Shown here: piece by piece, positions 18,507-27,135 of the stretch
Position numbering within the stretch: position 1 is the first letter of the stretch
Layout of the letters: every line of letters begins with the position of its first letter
NCBI RefSeq assembly: GCF_008831265.1
Contig: NZ_VTTH01000006.1
Coordinates: 186,001 to 250,000 of the forward strand
Direction of reading: 5' to 3'
Length of the DNA: 64,000 bases
Source: Lacisediminimonas profundi
Lineage (GTDB): Bacteria > Pseudomonadota > Gammaproteobacteria > Burkholderiales > Burkholderiaceae_D
The notes under the pieces: generated by a model
Database searches by the model: none
Seen by the model: the letters and a program-made list of their open reading frames with translations, nothing else
Told to the model about the DNA's origin: nothing
Position numbers and translations under genes: made by a program

Positions 18507-19619
18507 ATGAAAAAGTACTTTAGGATGGCTGCATTGCTCGCACTCGCGGCAATTGCACTCCCGACCGTGGCACAGCAGAGCAAGCCATTGAGCTACTCCA
18601 ACTACCTTCCGCCCACTCACGCCAGCAACCGGTACGCATTGGAGCCTCTATTCAAGACGGTGGAACAGGAAACCAAAGGCAGCCTGAAGATCAATCTGCA
18701 TCCAGGTGGCGCCATGGTTGGCGGCAAAGGAACAATCTCCGCCATCCGAGACGGCCTGGTGGACGGTGGCTTCATCGTATCGCTATATCATCAGAACGAA
18801 ATCCCGCTGAACACAGCGCTTTCCGACCTCGCATTCCTGGTAGAAAATCCACTGGTGGCGATGGGGGCTGTAAACGAGACGGTACTTTTGGGTTGCCCCG
18901 AGTGCCTGCAGGAGTATCGCAAGTACAAGACGATCTACATGGGCACCTATGCAACTACGCCCTACCTGATGATGTGCAAGAAGCCTGTGCAGACGCTGGC
19001 AGACCTCAAGGGTCTGAAAATGCGCGCTGCGGGCACCGTATACGGGCGCTGGGCCTCCCGCCTGGGCGGTGTTCCGGTCAACATAACCAACGCCGAAGCC
19101 TATGAAGCAATCGAACGCGGTCAACTCGACTGCATGATCGGCTCACTGTCATGGCTGCAGACCCTTTCGCTGTGGGACCTGACGCGCAACGTGATCGACC
19201 TGCCAATGGGTGCCTACCTTGGTGGTGCGTTGGTTGCCTTCAACGAGTCGAGCTGGAAGAGCGTGAAGGAATCCGATCGTGCTACTTTCGTCAAGAACCT
19301 ACCCGGCGCCATGGCAAGGCTGGCAGTTGGCTATGTCAAGGACGACCATGACGTCGAAGAGCAAGCCAAGGCCAAGGGCGTAACCATCAGAAAGCCCGAC
19401 CAGGCACTGACCAACCTGCTGGCGAGCTATCGCCAGGATGAAATCCGCAATGCGATCGAGGCTGCCAAAAAACGTGGCGTCCGCAATCCGGAGGTTGCCG
19501 TCAACGCCTTCGTGAAAAACCTGTCGAAATGGGAAGCAATCGTTGCTCGCACCGGAAACGACCCCGTCAAATTCGAGCAGGCATTGCGCGACGAGATCTA
19601 TAGCAAAGTGAAATTCTGA
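18507..19619 (+). CDS. TRAP transporter substrate-binding protein (DctP family)
   Basis: Periplasmic receptor of 370 residues with a clear signal peptide (basic MKKYFR, then a hydrophobic core and an ALPTVAQQ cleavage region). Conserved DctP features include LPPTHASNRY near the N terminus and LADLKGLKMRAAG. The ligand is probably an organic or aromatic acid, given the neighbouring CoA ligase and CoA transferase, but it cannot be fixed from sequence. Confidence 0.9.
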   Translation: MKKYFRMAALLALAAIALPTVAQQSKPLSYSNYLPPTHASNRYALEPLFKTVEQETKGSLKINLHPGGAMVGGKGTISAIRDGLVDGGFIVSLYHQNEIPLNTALSDLAFLVENPLVAMGAVNETVLLGCPECLQEYRKYKTIYMGTYATTPYLMMCKKPVQTLADLKGLKMRAAGTVYGRWASRLGGVPVNITNAEAYEAIERGQLDCMIGSLSWLQTLSLWDLTRNVIDLPMGAYLGGALVAFNESSWKSVKESDRATFVKNLPGAMARLAVGYVKDDHDVEEQAKAKGVTIRKPDQALTNLLASYRQDEIRNAIEAAKKRGVRNPEVAVNAFVKNLSKWEAIVARTGNDPVKFEQALRDEIYSKVKF

Positions 19620-19634
19620 CCATCGCATCACTTC

Positions 19635-19659
19635 GTTCCCGACGGATCACGTCGGGAAC
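19635..19659. terminator. Perfect 10-bp hairpin after the TRAP receptor gene
   Basis: GTTCCCGACG and CGTCGGGAAC flank a 5-base loop. There is no T-tract, so full rho-independent termination is doubtful. Its position between the receptor and the following CoA transferase suggests an mRNA-stabilising hairpin that raises receptor expression, as is common after binding-protein genes. Confidence 0.5.
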
Positions 19660-19678
19660 TCAATCCGGAGAGGTAGCA

Positions 19679-20866
19679 ATGGAAGAGACAAACGCACCGC
19701 CATATAAAGGACTGAAAGTCCTCGACCTCAGCCAAGGAATCGCCGGCCCGTATTGTGCAGAGATCCTGGTACAGAACGGTTGCGACGTGATCAAGGTGGA
19801 ACCGCCAGGGGGTGACTGGGGCCGCGGCATCGGATTCGCACCCGAGGGGATGAGCGCGCTGGCGCTCGCCTACAACATGGGCAAGCGCTCGATCTCCCTG
19901 GATGCTGGCAGCGATCAGGGACGGACCATCTTGAGGGAACTGGCGTCCCGAGCGGACATCATCGTCGAAAGCTTTCGGCCCGGCGTGATGGAACGCTTCG
20001 GGCTGTCGTACGCACAGCTATCACGCGACAACCCCAAGCTGGTCTATGTGTCTGTCAGCGCTTTCGGATCCGACGGTCCCTATGCCGAACGCCGCGGCTC
20101 CGACTCGACGCTTCAAGCAATGAGCGGCCTGATGATGGCCAACCGTGACGCCCAGGGTACACCGCGGAAGATCGGGATACTGATCGTGGATGTATCGACC
20201 GGCCTATACGCAGCCCAGGCAACCGCTACTGCTCTTTACCGCCGCGCTACCCGCGGTGAAGGCGCGCATGTCCAGGTCTCGCTACTGGACGCATCGGCTG
20301 CAATACAGGCCAATGCGATCATCGAAGCCACGTTGACTGCCGGTCGGCCTCGCACCCCATACAGTGTGCCGGCTGGCACCTTTGCCACCGCGAACGGCCA
20401 CATTAACGTGACCTCCCTGCACGACCGTATGTTTGCCGGACTGTGCCGCGCCGTGGGCCGGGAGGACTGGCTCGACGATCCGCGCTTTTCCGATTCTCAG
20501 GCACGCTTCCGCCACGCTGCGGACATCAACAAGGCACTGGAGGATATCTTCCTCACCCATCCGAGTGAGCACTGGATGCGCATCCTCGGCGAGCAGAGCG
20601 TGGTCTGCGGCCCGATCAGCGGCTATCAGGATTTCCTCGCTGATCCCCAGGTGAAGCAATGCGATATATTCCAGCAGGTCGATCATCCGGGTCTGCCTCC
20701 AGTGTCCGTGCCGCGGGTTCCTGGCGTGCAGCCACAAGCCACGCTCAGGCCTGCGCCCCGGGTCGGCGAGCACACGCGCGCAATCCTGATCGAAATGGGC
20801 CGACAGGGCGCCGACATCGACGACCTTTTCGAGACTGGCGTGGTTTGCGGGCCCGCGCCGAGCTGA
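19679..20866 (+). CDS. CaiB/BaiF-family CoA transferase
   Basis: Class III CoA transferase of 395 residues: YKGLKVLDLSQGIAGPYCAE at the N terminus, GCDVIKVEPPGGDWGR, then RADIIVESFRPGVMERFGLSY. The ribosome-binding site is GGAGAGG, 7 bases before the ATG. It is the last gene of the run starting at 10665, downstream of the TRAP genes, and could load CoA onto the imported acid as an alternative to the NDP-forming ligase. Confidence 0.9.
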   Translation: MEETNAPPYKGLKVLDLSQGIAGPYCAEILVQNGCDVIKVEPPGGDWGRGIGFAPEGMSALALAYNMGKRSISLDAGSDQGRTILRELASRADIIVESFRPGVMERFGLSYAQLSRDNPKLVYVSVSAFGSDGPYAERRGSDSTLQAMSGLMMANRDAQGTPRKIGILIVDVSTGLYAAQATATALYRRATRGEGAHVQVSLLDASAAIQANAIIEATLTAGRPRTPYSVPAGTFATANGHINVTSLHDRMFAGLCRAVGREDWLDDPRFSDSQARFRHAADINKALEDIFLTHPSEHWMRILGEQSVVCGPISGYQDFLADPQVKQCDIFQQVDHPGLPPVSVPRVPGVQPQATLRPAPRVGEHTRAILIEMGRQGADIDDLFETGVVCGPAPS

Positions 20867-21115
20867 TTTGCCCGATGTATCAGCCCGGCATGGCAGGACA
20901 CCGCATGCGACTGCTCTGCCCCGCCATCCGATGACCAATTCAGCAACGAGAGAGATCGCTTGTCTTGACCAAAGACATGCTTCACTTTCCTCACCGTCTC
21001 CATGAAAGACAATCCATCTATGCGGACGCCAATCATGATACCGTCATTGCCGTTGCGTGCTTCTGCCGCGATCATGTATCCTCGAATGACACCGAAGATA
21101 ACGGGGACATTGAAA

Positions 21116-22819
21116 ATGGCGGGGACCGAGACATCCGAGTTTGGAGTGCTGGTGGTAGACGGCAGCGGTGCAGTAGCACACGCCTCCGGCTGCGCGAGCG
21201 ATCAGCAGTTGCAGGCCAGCCTGCTCGCAGGATTGGCGGACAAGCGAACTCGTGGCAGCGGCATGATAGCGCTGGAGATGGGGCACCAACTGGTGGCCAC
21301 CTACCGGGCCTATGCCAAATCAGTGGTATTCCTGATCCAGCCGTTCGGTACCAGATCGACGTTGTTCGACCTGATCGCCAGCGTCGATTTCGCTGATGCA
21401 ATCTTCAGCCATCTGGTCGACAATCCCTACACCGCCATGGTGGTGGTTGATGAGCAGGCGCGCATAAAGTTCATCCCGCCTGTGCATGAGAAATTCTTCG
21501 GGCTCAAGCCCGGAGAAGCGAACGGCAGGCTCGTCACCGAGATAATAGAAAACACAAAGCTTCACGAAGTGGTCCGTTCGGGCAAGGGGGAAGTCGGCAA
21601 GCTGCAGGAACTCGGCGGCATCACGAGGGTAGTATCGCGCGTCCCGATAAAGAAAAATGGCATCACCGTCGGGGCGATAGGACAGGTCATGTTCAAGGAG
21701 CCGGAGACAGTACACCATCTCTCGCGGGAGGTTGCCCGGTTGCGCTCCGAAATCGAGTTCTACCGGAAGGAACTGTCCGGGATCGCGAGCAGCGGCTACG
21801 GCTTCGAGCAGATGGTCGGCGACAGCGACGCCATCCGCCAACTTAAATCCGACATACTCAAGGTCGCGCCACTGCAAGTGCCGGTGTTGATCGTGGGTGA
21901 GAGCGGAACCGGCAAGGAACTGGCGGCCCAGGCCATCCATGTACTCAGCCCACGCAACAAGAACCGGATGGTCATCGTCAATGCCGCCGCCCTCCCCGCC
22001 ACCTTGGTTGAAAGTGAGTTGTTCGGCTATGAATCGGGCTCCTTCACTGGCGCCGAAAGAGGCGGCCGCAAAGGGAAGTTCGAGTTGGCCGACAACAGCT
22101 CGCTGTTCTTCGACGAGATGGGCGACATGCCGCCCGAAATTCAGGTCAAGCTGCTGCGTGTCCTGCAGGACGGCATGTTCGAGAGAGTCGGCGCCCAGCG
22201 CATCTGTCATTCCGATTTCCGACTGATCTCTGCCAGCAACCGCAACTTCCAGGAAATGATCGCCAACGGCGAGTTCCGCCTCGACCTGTATTACCGCATC
22301 AGCGGAGTCACCATCCGCATGCCTAGCCTGCGCGAGAGGCTGGAGGATCTTCCCCTGCTGGTCGAGCGGTTTCTGACGGCTTTCGCAAAGCGGCATCGCA
22401 CCGGCGTCAAGCAGGTCGACCGGCGGGTATATGCTTATCTGGGCGAGCAATCCTGGCCGGGAAATGTCCGGCAGCTCCTGCATGAGGTGGAAAAAGCAGC
22501 CATCTTCTGCGATGGTCCCGAAATTACAATCGACAGCTTCCGGCTGATGACGGACATCCAACCGGAAAAATCAACATCTTCCACGCCGCCCGCAATTGCT
22601 GATGCGCCGGTAGCCGGTCGACCTGCGACTGATCTGTTACCGGCGACGCCCGCTGGCGCCGCTCCCGAAGCACCGCGCCGGATCCAGGATGCCATCGATA
22701 TGCTGGAGAAAGCCATGATCCACGAGGCGATGAGCAAGTATCGCGGGAACAAGAAAAAAGTCGCAGAGGAACTGGGCATCTCGCGCGCTTATCTTTACAA
22801 AAAACTTCCGGTCGAATAA
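21116..22819 (+). CDS. Sigma-54-dependent enhancer-binding transcriptional activator (PAS-AAA+-Fis)
   Basis: 567-residue activator. An N-terminal sensory region (1-95) is followed by a PAS domain (about 98-195), a short coiled linker (HLSREVARLRSEIEF), and an AAA+ domain with Walker A GESGTGKE (261-268), the sigma-54 contact loop as GSFTGA (308-313; canonical GAFTGA) and Walker B LFFDE (330-334). A Fis-type HTH lies at the C terminus (KVAEELGISRAYLYKKL). The frame is open to 21002, but the ATG at 21116 gives the family-like N terminus; the true start is uncertain. It most likely activates the sigma-54 promoters at 9112, 10616, 23011 and 25826. Confidence 0.9.
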   Translation: MAGTETSEFGVLVVDGSGAVAHASGCASDQQLQASLLAGLADKRTRGSGMIALEMGHQLVATYRAYAKSVVFLIQPFGTRSTLFDLIASVDFADAIFSHLVDNPYTAMVVVDEQARIKFIPPVHEKFFGLKPGEANGRLVTEIIENTKLHEVVRSGKGEVGKLQELGGITRVVSRVPIKKNGITVGAIGQVMFKEPETVHHLSREVARLRSEIEFYRKELSGIASSGYGFEQMVGDSDAIRQLKSDILKVAPLQVPVLIVGESGTGKELAAQAIHVLSPRNKNRMVIVNAAALPATLVESELFGYESGSFTGAERGGRKGKFELADNSSLFFDEMGDMPPEIQVKLLRVLQDGMFERVGAQRICHSDFRLISASNRNFQEMIANGEFRLDLYYRISGVTIRMPSLRERLEDLPLLVERFLTAFAKRHRTGVKQVDRRVYAYLGEQSWPGNVRQLLHEVEKAAIFCDGPEITIDSFRLMTDIQPEKSTSSTPPAIADAPVAGRPATDLLPATPAGAAPEAPRRIQDAIDMLEKAMIHEAMSKYRGNKKKVAEELGISRAYLYKKLPVE

Positions 22820-22871
22820 GCCTTTCGTCTATTCACAGCGTGGGGTTGCTGTCACCGCGGTAGGCAGAATC

Positions 22872-22890
22872 CTGTATTCGTGGTGAACAG
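22872..22890. promoter_or_regulatory. Candidate activator-binding site upstream of the thioesterase operon
   Basis: CTGTATTCGTGGTGAACAG has TGT-N11-ACA symmetry and lies about 140 bases upstream of the -24 element at 23012. It shares TGTATTCG with 25633-25651 and 14 of 19 bases with 10423-10441. Nothing else is evident in the 262-base gap 22820-23081 apart from the promoter. Confidence 0.55.
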
Positions 22891-23010
22891 AAAAGCCGAA
22901 ACACATCGCCGTCAAGTGTCGGCCAGTACTCGTTCTACCGTTGGGCTCCCATCTTTCCCCCTCTCACGCAACGCCGGCAAAGGCGCACCTTCCGGTGATC
23001 GCCTTGCGCT

Positions 23011-23027
23011 TTGGCATGCGAATTGCT
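23011..23027 (+). promoter_or_regulatory. Sigma-54 promoter of the thioesterase / CoA transferase / crotonase operon
   Basis: TTGGCATGCGAATTGCT has GG at 23013-23014 and GC at 23025-23026 with exactly 10 bases between. It is placed about 55 bases before the ATG at 23082. Confidence 0.8.
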
Positions 23028-23081
23028 GTTCCTCCGGAATACTAATCACGCCCGGGTCGTTGACCCAGATGGAGGAAACAG

Positions 23082-23525
23082 ATGGAGCCACATACAGAGC
23101 CGGACAACGACGCGGCCGTGAGTGATCAGGGGGCGACGCATTTTGGCGCCCTGCTGGGCTTTCAACACCGTGCGGCAGAAAGTGATACTGCCATCCTCGA
23201 ACTCACGCTAAGGCCCTCTCACTGCAACAAGTACGGCACCGTACACGGCGGCGTGCTGATGGCCATGCTCGACGCCGCCGGACTTTGGGCTGGCGCGCCA
23301 CAGGACGGCTCGTTGCCGCAGGGTGTAACGGCGGCACTCAATTGCAATTTCCTGCGCGGCGCGCGCTTCGGCGATGCAATCTCCTTGCGGGCAGAGGGCC
23401 GCATCGCCAAGCGCGGCCGCAGCATGTACTTCTCCTCCATCACAGTCACGGCGATGCCAGGCGATGTTCTGCTGGCGTCGGCACAAGGCGTATTCAGCAC
23501 CCCTCAAGCCCATCCTAATGCCTAG
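23082..23525 (+). CDS. PaaI-family hotdog thioesterase
   Basis: 147-residue hotdog-fold protein. The segment HCNKYGTVHGGVLMAMLDAAG contains the HGG motif and helix typical of the PaaI/YbaW-type acyl-CoA thioesterases. It would hydrolyse stalled or dead-end CoA thioesters and return CoA, a housekeeping role seen for PaaI in phenylacetate catabolism. A GGAGGAAAC ribosome-binding site precedes the ATG. First gene behind the sigma-54 promoter at 23011. Confidence 0.87.
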   Translation: MEPHTEPDNDAAVSDQGATHFGALLGFQHRAAESDTAILELTLRPSHCNKYGTVHGGVLMAMLDAAGLWAGAPQDGSLPQGVTAALNCNFLRGARFGDAISLRAEGRIAKRGRSMYFSSITVTAMPGDVLLASAQGVFSTPQAHPNA

Positions 23526-23576
23526 CGGCGCCGTGCACACACCCACGCCCAACACAAACCGAACGCATTCACACTA

Positions 23577-24818
23577 ATGCATGGAGTCGAATTGAAACAA
23601 GCACTCGAAGGAATCAAGGTACTCGACCTTTCACACGCCCTGGCCGGACCATACTGCTCGACGCTGCTGGCAGATTTTGGCGCCCAGGTTTTCAAAATCG
23701 AGCCACCGGGAACTGGCGAGATTTCGCGTTCCTGGGGACTCCCCCTTCCGGGCGGCGTGGAAAACGACTATTTCGCCAGCCTGCACCGCAACAAGAAGGG
23801 CATGGTACTCGACCTCAAAAACACCGCGGGCCGGGATCTGTTGCTGCGCATGATGGAGCGATGCGATATCGTGCTGGAGAACTTCCGGGTCGGCACCATG
23901 GACAAACTCGGCCTAGGCTACGAACAGGTGCGCCAGCGCCACCCCGGCATCGTCTACTGCAGTATCTCCGGCTACGGCCAGGACGGTCCCTACTGCGACC
24001 GTGCCGGCATGGATATGATCCTGCAGGCCGAGAGCGGCATGATGAGCGTCACCGGCGAACTGGGCGGGCGTGGCGTGCGCTGCGGGGTATCGATCGCCGA
24101 CCTCACCGCCGGCAACAATGCTGCGATGGGAATCCTGTTCGCTCTGCGCGTCAAGGAAAATACAGGCGAGGGTCAGCACATCGACGTCTCGATGATGGAA
24201 GGACAGATGGCCCTGTTGAGCACAATCCTGGGAGCATATCTTTCCACGGGAGATATACCAGGGCCGATGGGAACCACGTACAAGCCAATCCTGCCCTACC
24301 AGACATTTCGCACGCGCTCCCGCGATCTGGCGCTTGCTGTCGGTACCGAGAAGCTCTGGCAGGACTTCTGCCCTGCGATCGGTTGTCCGGAACTGGCAAA
24401 TGATCCGCGCTACGTCGACAACAGCACGCGCAATCGTCATCGGGAAAGCCTCATTACCCGACTGCAGGAAGTGTTCCTGACCAGAACCTACGAGGAGTGG
24501 GAGGAAGTCCTTGTACTGCGTGGCATACCGGTCGGCGCAATCAACAACCTCGAGGAACTGGTCAATCATCCGCAAGTCAGGGCACGCGGTTCCCTGGTGG
24601 AAGTTGACCACCCGCGGGCAGGCAAGCTACGCATGGTCGGCACCCCGATCCGTCTTTCTGGCACTCCTGCCACCATCCGTACCGCTGCGCCGCTGCTGGG
24701 TGAACATACGCGGGAGGTCCTGCGAGAACTGCTTTTACTGAGCGATCGCGAGTTGGAGGAATTGTGCCAGGATGGCGCGTTCGGTGAAGCAGCCCCCGCC
24801 ATGATGGAGAACACATGA
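23577..24818 (+). CDS. CaiB/BaiF-family CoA transferase
   Basis: Class III CoA transferase of 413 residues: LEGIKVLDLSHALAGPYCS, QVFKIEPPGTGE, CDIVLENFRVGTMDKLGLGY. It overlaps the downstream crotonase by four bases (ATGA) and follows the thioesterase by 51 bases, so all three should be co-transcribed. The ribosome-binding site before 23577 is weak. Confidence 0.9.
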   Translation: MHGVELKQALEGIKVLDLSHALAGPYCSTLLADFGAQVFKIEPPGTGEISRSWGLPLPGGVENDYFASLHRNKKGMVLDLKNTAGRDLLLRMMERCDIVLENFRVGTMDKLGLGYEQVRQRHPGIVYCSISGYGQDGPYCDRAGMDMILQAESGMMSVTGELGGRGVRCGVSIADLTAGNNAAMGILFALRVKENTGEGQHIDVSMMEGQMALLSTILGAYLSTGDIPGPMGTTYKPILPYQTFRTRSRDLALAVGTEKLWQDFCPAIGCPELANDPRYVDNSTRNRHRESLITRLQEVFLTRTYEEWEEVLVLRGIPVGAINNLEELVNHPQVRARGSLVEVDHPRAGKLRMVGTPIRLSGTPATIRTAAPLLGEHTREVLRELLLLSDRELEELCQDGAFGEAAPAMMENT

Positions 24819-25609
24819 TGACAAATCCTGTGATCCTTCGGCGCGAACAAGCCACCCTCGTAATCACCCTCAACCGGCCGGAACGACGCAACGCGTTCGA
24901 CCTCGAAATGCGACAGGCTCTGGGCGAAGCCATACTCGCCGCCCGCGACTCCACTGACGTGAGAGCGGTCGTCCTGACCGGCGCAGGCGATCATTTCTCT
25001 GCTGGCGGAGACCTGAAAGCTCTGTCATCGCAGACCCTCGATCCGCATGCAGTGCGGGACCGCATCCGCCGCCTGCATCCCTGGTTCAGGGAATTGGTCA
25101 ATCTGGAGAAGCCGGTCATCGCCGCAGTAGAAGGCGCAGCATTCGGCGGCGGATTTCACCTGACGCTAGCCTCGGATTTTGTCCTGGCCGCAAGCAACGC
25201 CCGTTTTTGCGCCGTGTTCGCCCGAATGGGGATGGTCCCCGATCTGGGCGGGCTCTACCTGCTCCCTCGCATCGTCGGCCTGCAGCGCGCCAAAGAAATC
25301 GTGTTCACCGCGCGCGAAATTGCCGCTGACGAAGCCGCAGCACTGGGCATCGCATTCGGGGTATATCCGCCCGGCAGTACGCTCACTCATGCGATGGAGC
25401 TGGCGGCGCGCATGGCGGACGCGCCCACTCAGGCGCTAGGAATGGCAAAGAACGTGTTGAACCGTTCGTTCAATCTCGATCAGGACACGCTTGCCGAACT
25501 CGAATCCTATGCGCAGGCGGTGGCCCTTCATTCCGACTATCACCGCGACGCAATCGAGCGCTTTATGGGCAAGAAGACGGCCCGCTTCAACTGGAACAAT
25601 CGGAGCTAG
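24815..25609 (+). CDS. Enoyl-CoA hydratase/isomerase family, variant active site
   Basis: 264-residue crotonase. FSAGGDLKAL and the AAFGGGFHLTLASD segment are present, but the first catalytic Glu is a His and the second site reads VFARMGMVPDLGG, giving the Asp of isomerase-type members instead of the hydratase Glu. PaaG-like double-bond isomerisation or a ring-opening type of reaction is therefore possible. Last gene of the 23082-25609 operon. Confidence 0.87.
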   Translation: MMTNPVILRREQATLVITLNRPERRNAFDLEMRQALGEAILAARDSTDVRAVVLTGAGDHFSAGGDLKALSSQTLDPHAVRDRIRRLHPWFRELVNLEKPVIAAVEGAAFGGGFHLTLASDFVLAASNARFCAVFARMGMVPDLGGLYLLPRIVGLQRAKEIVFTAREIAADEAAALGIAFGVYPPGSTLTHAMELAARMADAPTQALGMAKNVLNRSFNLDQDTLAELESYAQAVALHSDYHRDAIERFMGKKTARFNWNNRS

Positions 25610-25632
25610 TAAATGATCCGGAAGACGCCGGA

Positions 25633-25651
25633 ATGTATTCGGCACTGCCAG
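25633..25651. promoter_or_regulatory. Candidate activator-binding site (first of two) upstream of 25894
   Basis: ATGTATTCGGCACTGCCAG shares TGTATTCG and the terminal CAG with the site at 22872. It is about 195 bases upstream of the -24 element at 25827. A second, weaker TGT-N11-ACA element occurs at 25663-25680 (CTGTACATCGAGTAGACA). No gene is visible in 25610-25893. Confidence 0.5.
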
Positions 25652-25825
25652 TCGCGGGCTGACTGTACATCGAGTAGACACATCACACACGATCCGCCGC
25701 GGCCACAGCATTGAACGGCGCATTGCGAAATGAGCTAAATCAAGTGCGCGAACCGCATACAAATCAAGGACTTGCAGCGCACTGATGCCCCCACGCTGTG
25801 ATAAACGCAGAGAGCATTGTCTGCA

Positions 25826-25842
25826 CTGGCACATGCATTGCT
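25826..25842 (+). promoter_or_regulatory. Sigma-54 promoter of the crotonase / DUF35 / thiolase-like / MaoC operon
   Basis: CTGGCACATGCATTGCT is almost identical to the promoter at 10616, with GG at 25828-25829 and GC at 25840-25841, 10 bases apart. It also supports the ATG at 25894 over an upstream in-frame GTG at 25798, which lies before the promoter. Confidence 0.85.
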
Positions 25843-25893
25843 AATGCAGCTTCGCACAACGACTTTTTCCAATACTTGCCGAAGGGGAGACAG

Positions 25894-26715
25894 ATGACAG
25901 ACAAATTGGTGACAACAACGCGAGAGGGCCCGGTAATGGTGATCCGCCTATCCAGCCCTGAAACGCGCAATTCGCTGACAGAGCCGCTGCGCGACGCACT
26001 CGGCATCGCTGTCAACGAAGCCGCGCTTGACCGCTCGGTGCGCGCCGTGTTCCTGACCGGTGAAGGCCCTTCGTTCTGCTCGGGAGGCGACCTCTTCGCA
26101 CTGCAGAAGGCTTGCGACCCATGGCCGGTACACCGACGCTTCCGCAAGCTCAATTGCTGGCTGTCGCCGCTGATCAACTTGGACAAACCTGTCGTTGTCG
26201 GCGTCAATGGTCACGCTGTCGGCGGCGGCATGGGACTGGCACTCACGGGAGACGTGCTGATCGCAGGAGAAAGCGCGAAATTCGTCGCCGGTTTCTTTCG
26301 GCTCGGCGCCGTGCCGGACATCGCCACCCTGTACCACCTGCCGCGACTGATTGGCATGGCGAAAGCGAAGAATTTTTTGTTCAGCAACGGCACCTTCACC
26401 GCTCAGCAGGCCGCCGAACTGGGTCTGGTAGCACGAGTGGTACCGGACGACGAACTCTATGCCGCCGGTCTGGCGGAAGCTCAACGCATTGCACAGGGAC
26501 CGGCTGAAGTGATGGGCTTGGCGAAGATACTGCTGGCACGCAGCTTCGAAACATCGCTGCCCGACATGCTCGCCTTCGAAGGGATGGGCCAGGCATTGGC
26601 AATGTCGAACCCTGAATTCCGGGAAGGACTGGCTGCCGCCATCGAACGCCGGTCGCCGGATTTTCTTGGCAGCGCCCAGAAGGACATGGCCAACTCGCAA
26701 GCGAGCCAGTCATGA
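25894..26715 (+). CDS. Enoyl-CoA hydratase/isomerase family, variant active site
   Basis: 273-residue crotonase, first gene behind the 25826 promoter, with a GGGGAGA ribosome-binding site. FCSGGDLFAL and AVGGGMGLALTGD form the oxyanion hole. Neither hydratase Glu is present; the second site reads FFRLGAVPDIATLY with an Asp. The ends overlap the next gene (ATGA). It is related to the crotonase at 24815, suggesting duplication within the region. Confidence 0.87.
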   Translation: MTDKLVTTTREGPVMVIRLSSPETRNSLTEPLRDALGIAVNEAALDRSVRAVFLTGEGPSFCSGGDLFALQKACDPWPVHRRFRKLNCWLSPLINLDKPVVVGVNGHAVGGGMGLALTGDVLIAGESAKFVAGFFRLGAVPDIATLYHLPRLIGMAKAKNFLFSNGTFTAQQAAELGLVARVVPDDELYAAGLAEAQRIAQGPAEVMGLAKILLARSFETSLPDMLAFEGMGQALAMSNPEFREGLAAAIERRSPDFLGSAQKDMANSQASQS

Positions 26716-27134
26716 GCGCACTACTTCCAGCACCAGTTACCAACCCGGACTCCCAACAGTACTGGCAAGGCGCACAAGATGAGCGCCTGCTGATCCGCAA
26801 ATGCAAATTTTGCGGCGTCCTGCATTTCATGCCGCGCTATCTCTGTCCGTCCTGCTGGTCAACGGATCTTGAGTGGATTCAGGCCAGCGGCCGCGGAACC
26901 GTGCACAGCTATTCCGTGATCCGGCGGGCGTCGGACCCCGAATTTTCCGACCGCGTTCCCTATGTAGTCGCGCTGATCGACCTGGAGGAAGGGCCGCGCA
27001 TGATGGCCAACATCCTCGGCGACGATGCGCTCGACATCAGGATTGGCCACCAGGTCGCGGTCTGCTTCGAGGAGCGCGCAGGGGGAGCCAAGGTCCCACA
27101 ATTCAGACGCAGTGCCAGCAAGGAGGAAAACTAA
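26712..27134 (+). CDS. OB-fold/zinc-ribbon protein (DUF35), acyl-CoA-binding partner
   Basis: 140 residues: a four-Cys zinc ribbon (C31, C34, C45, C48; CKFCG...CPSCW) followed by an OB fold (SYSVIRRAS..., VPYVVALIDLEEGPRMMAN). Family members bind acyl-CoA and form complexes with thiolase-like enzymes, the best-known case being ChsH2 DUF35 with the Ltp2 aldolase in steroid side-chain degradation. It directly precedes a thiolase-like gene (1 base apart), exactly this arrangement. Confidence 0.88.
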   Translation: MSALLPAPVTNPDSQQYWQGAQDERLLIRKCKFCGVLHFMPRYLCPSCWSTDLEWIQASGRGTVHSYSVIRRASDPEFSDRVPYVVALIDLEEGPRMMANILGDDALDIRIGHQVAVCFEERAGGAKVPQFRRSASKEEN

Positions 27135-27135
27135 A

